A stretch of 33,161 nt of DNA, from assembly GCA_910579655.1 (NCBI GenBank), contig CAJTVE010000034.1, positions 1 to 33,161 on the forward strand, in the 5' to 3' direction. The notes beneath the pieces were generated by a model. That model was not told the origin of the DNA. It saw only the letters and a program-made list of their open reading frames with translations, and searched no databases. This stretch comes from an uncultured Allobaculum sp. GTDB taxonomy: Bacteria > Bacillota_I > Bacilli_A > Erysipelotrichales > Erysipelotrichaceae. Shown here in pieces: positions 31,384-33,161 of the stretch (position 1 is its first letter; each line of letters begins with the position of its first letter). Made by a program: the position numbers and the translations under genes.

Positions 31384-31457
31384 TGGTGCCGATACGCGGA
31401 ATTGAACCACGAGCTCATCCTTACCATGGACGTGTATTACCATTATACTATATCGGC
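31384..31457 (-). tRNA. tRNA-Thr (anticodon GGT)
   Basis: On the minus strand a 74-base cloverleaf starts GCCGATA and ends TATCGGC-A-CCA with CCA encoded. The D-stem is GTAT / ATAC. The anticodon stem CGTCC / GGATG holds loop ATGGTAA, giving anticodon GGT. The T-arm is CGTGG-TTCAATT-CCGCG. The compact D-arm and 4-base variable loop are acceptable. Confidence 0.88.
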
Positions 31458-31469
31458 GACTGCTTGATT

Positions 31470-31498
31470 ACTATATGATATTTCCCGAGCCATTGCAA
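31470..31498 (-). promoter_or_regulatory. tRNA-Thr promoter
   Basis: On the minus strand TTGCAA (31498-31493) and TATAGT (31475-31470) are 17 bases apart, placing the start about 6 bases before the tRNA 5' end. Confidence 0.7.
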
Positions 31499-31611
31499 CC
31501 TTTTTTTTCAATTCTTTTTAATCCTGATTCTTTGATCACCGGATTCGAGAATCGAAAGGGTCGATACAGGCTTATGCCCGTTTCGAACTGCTTTGGGAAA
31601 ATCCGTTGCCT

Positions 31612-31641
31612 ATTATACATAGAGACCGCTCTTTATAGCAA
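31612..31641 (-). promoter_or_regulatory. Possible second minus-strand promoter upstream of tRNA-Thr
   Basis: TTGCTA (31641-31636) and a perfect TATAAT (31617-31612) are 18 bases apart on the minus strand, overlapping the end of maf. It could feed a longer tRNA-Thr precursor; the downstream 150 bases contain a possible hairpin but no gene. Confidence 0.4.
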
Positions 31642-32181
31642 GTCCTCCAGCCAGTTTTTGACAAGTTCCATGGGCAAACCAACCACATTGCTGAAAGATC
31701 CATCCAGTTTATCCACAAAATCGACATCCTGAATGCCATAACTGCCAGCTTTATCTAACGGACCCCCGCTTTGCACGTAGGTTTCAATCTCTTCATCGCT
31801 CAGCTGGCGAAAATGAACACAAGTGGTCACGACTTGCTGACGGAGTCTGTCGCCATCAAATAAAGCCACACCGGTTTTGACTTCATGCCAGCCTCCAGAA
31901 AGCTGATGGAGAGTCCTGCTGGCCTCCTCTTTGTCTTTGGGTTTGCCTAAAATCTGATCGCCATCCACCACGATCGTATCCGCGCTTAAAACAATCGCAT
32001 CCGGATGGTCCGCAAAGATTTCTCTTCCCTTGGCTGCTGCCACTTTCATAACAGCTGGATCAATGGCTCCAGCTTCAAAGATCTCTTCTCCTTTGGCAGG
32101 AATACAGTCAAATTCAGGCAGAATCTTCCCTAACAGTTCTTTTCGTCTTGGTGACTGACTGGCAAGAATGAATGATTTCAT
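31633..32181 (-). CDS. maf: Maf-family nucleotide pyrophosphatase
   Basis: This 182-residue Maf protein is a nucleoside triphosphate pyrophosphatase (dTTP/UTP or modified nucleotides) that cleans the nucleotide pool. The signature FILASQSPRRKELLG lies at residues 4-18. VLSADTIVVDGDQILGKPKD follows with Asp68 as the probable catalytic base, then HEVKTGVALF and DKAGSYGIQDVDFVDKLDGSFSNVVGLP. I choose ATG 32181 because AGAGGAAG is 7 bases upstream and the SQSPRR motif belongs at the extreme N-terminus; longer in-frame starts reach 32355 but add unrelated residues. Length is typical. Confidence 0.95.
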   Translation of the reverse strand: MKSFILASQSPRRKELLGKILPEFDCIPAKGEEIFEAGAIDPAVMKVAAAKGREIFADHPDAIVLSADTIVVDGDQILGKPKDKEEASRTLHQLSGGWHEVKTGVALFDGDRLRQQVVTTCVHFRQLSDEEIETYVQSGGPLDKAGSYGIQDVDFVDKLDGSFSNVVGLPMELVKNWLEDLL

Positions 32182-32339
32182 AGACTTCCTCTTTTCCAGA
32201 TCCATTTCTGAATGAATCGATTTTTCTGGACAGATCCAAATTTCGAGTTGATTGTAACAGTTTTTCCAGCTTGTGCGTCCCTTCGTTAAATGAGGTTGTT
32301 TTATCCCTGATAGGATAAAACGGTTGCATTCCTGTCTGC

Positions 32340-32679
32340 GAACAGTGTTCGGCATTAGCCGGCGGGAGAAGGGTTAAGATACAAGATCCTTATCTAAGCC
32401 CCGCTTTGAGGACCAAAACTCCCCGAAGGGAATCCAAATCCAAATTTTATGGGATACAGCCCAGTATCGCAGTACTGGCCTACCGCATCCCCCTTACCGA
32501 CGCAGGACCAGCCTTGAGACTTTGGCACAATCCGAAGATCGTTCCGCCGCCAGCTTCGGCAGGGGGAGTAAACAAATATGAGCTCAAAACTCATATGGGG
32601 ATTTTCTATATGTTCGTGCCTGGTGTTCGCACTTGTTTTTGGTTCGTATTTTTTGTGCAGAAAAACTAATTACGCAGGG
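32340..32679 (-). ncRNA. Candidate TnpB guide RNA (omega/re RNA) and element right end
   Basis: The ~340 bases after the tnpB stop contain no reading frame but many compact hairpins. These include ATATGAG / CTCATAT (32576-32596), GCCG / CGGC (32546-32560), CCAGTA / TACTGG (32461-32478), CCC-TTCG-GGG (32422-32431), and AAGATAC / GTATCTT-like pairing near 32372-32396. It is G-rich on the tnpB strand. In IS200/IS605-type elements the TnpB guide RNA scaffold lies exactly here, ending at the element's right end with the guide read from flanking DNA. The exact 3' boundary is not visible, so coordinates are approximate. Confidence 0.5.
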
Positions 32680-32706
32680 TTAGGCAGATTTTGCACTGCT
32701 TAACCC
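32677..32706. repeat. Inverted repeat at the tnpB 3' end
   Basis: GGGTTAGGCAG and CTGCTTAACCC are an 11-base inverted repeat (one mismatch, 8-base loop) spanning the tnpB stop codon. It could be a terminator-like stem or the first stem of the guide RNA scaffold. Confidence 0.55.
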
Positions 32707-33161
32707 TTTTAATGATGCAATAAGGCTGCAGACGGTCTGGTTATAACATTCAGATCTTTTTTCATAAAACTGCTGGACCGTTTTTCTTGGAGTCCATTTG
32801 GTGACTTCAGGATGATTTTCATACATCCAGACGAGGTTATGGGCGGCGTTGATATCTGCGTTGAACTGTCCATGCAGCTTACAACGCGCATTTTCATAAT
32901 GAGATTTGTCTCTTTGGATTTTGCTTCCGCAGATATGGCAGTATTGGGAACTGTAAGCCTGGTTGACATACGAAGTTTTAATTGACTTCAATCCAGCTTT
33001 GTATTCCACTCTTTCCTGCAAGAGGCCATAAATCCAGCCTGACAGCCTGCGGTTTAGTTTTGACCAGGTGCTTGCCTGTCCCCGGATGTCCAGGTTTTCC
33101 ATGATGATGTGCCCAATATCCGAGTCTGCTTTGAGAACTAAGGCAATCTCTTCATTTGTGA
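32680..33161 (-). CDS. tnpB: TnpB RNA-guided nuclease (IS200/IS605 or IS1341 type), C-terminal part
   Basis: This is the last ~160 codons of a TnpB; the start lies beyond the window. The RuvC-like glutamate motif is IIMENLDIRG near the left of the fragment. The zinc-finger module is YCHICGSKIQRDKSHYENARC, followed by KLHGQFNADINAAHNLV with the last RuvC aspartate in ADINAA. Both visible catalytic residues and the NQAYSSQYC entry motif are intact, so the protein may be active. The tail after the RuvC domain (~50 residues, HPEVTKWTPRKTVQQFY and onward) is somewhat long. TnpB cuts DNA next to a target-adjacent motif using an RNA made from the element's right end. Confidence 0.93.
   Translation of the reverse strand, partial: TNEEIALVLKADSDIGHIIMENLDIRGQASTWSKLNRRLSGWIYGLLQERVEYKAGLKSIKTSYVNQAYSSQYCHICGSKIQRDKSHYENARCKLHGQFNADINAAHNLVWMYENHPEVTKWTPRKTVQQFYEKRSECYNQTVCSLIASLKGLSSAKSA

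Overview
The window looks like a chromosomal segment of a low-to-mid GC Gram-positive bacterium (Bacillota). The evidence is the mannose/sorbose-family PTS with CcpA-type cre sites, a short housekeeping RpoD (401 residues), strong AGGAGG-type ribosome binding sites, a CBS/DRTGG-containing family II pyrophosphatase and U-rich intrinsic terminators. An Erysipelotrichia-like relative is my best guess, but this is inference from gene content only.

Left third (1-13.3 kb): sugar and housekeeping genes. A PTS locus carries EIIB and a broken or incomplete EIIC start, a divergent AraC-type regulator, then agaS (SIS-domain amino-sugar phosphate isomerase/deaminase) and EIIA. Together these suggest uptake and catabolism of an N-acetylated or free amino sugar. 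Next come an unrecognised four-helix membrane protein, an aldose-1-epimerase-like gene overlapping a HAD phosphatase, and a minus-strand run pepT - malic enzyme - patatin-like lipase - rpoD.

Middle (13.8-27.35 kb): a complete type III-A (Csm) CRISPR-Cas locus. In transcription order (minus strand) it reads csx1 (CARF-HEPN RNase), a small ring-nuclease-like protein, cas10/csm1, csm2, csm3, csm4, csm5, two different cas6 genes, cas1, cas2, leader, and an array of 35 full 31-nt repeats. The HD and GGDD motifs of Cas10, Asp33 of Csm3 and the R-X4-H motif of Csx1 are all present. The expected scheme is therefore crRNA-guided RNA cleavage by Csm3, cyclic oligoadenylate made by Cas10, Csx1 activated by it, and signal removal possibly by the small protein. 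Several lines of evidence say the array is transcribed on the minus strand from a leader next to cas2: repeat 3' end, co-orientation with cas genes, a promoter in the leader, degenerate repeats at the far end, and the coding sense of the spacers.

The most unusual points are in this locus. There are two adjacent cas6 genes. The distal array end has four 22-nt truncated repeats fused head to tail with no spacers. Two neighbouring spacers appear to come from the same protein motif in two diverged phages. An 11-nt stretch in the csx1 5' leader is complementary to the crRNA repeat. A 14-bp inverted repeat surrounds the predicted array promoter.

Right end (27.75-33.16 kb): a tRNA-Asp/tRNA-Gly pair, a manganese-dependent pyrophosphatase, an HU protein, tRNA-Thr, maf, and the 3' part of a TnpB nuclease gene. 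TnpB is followed by a G-rich, hairpin-dense region that is a good candidate for its guide (omega/re) RNA.
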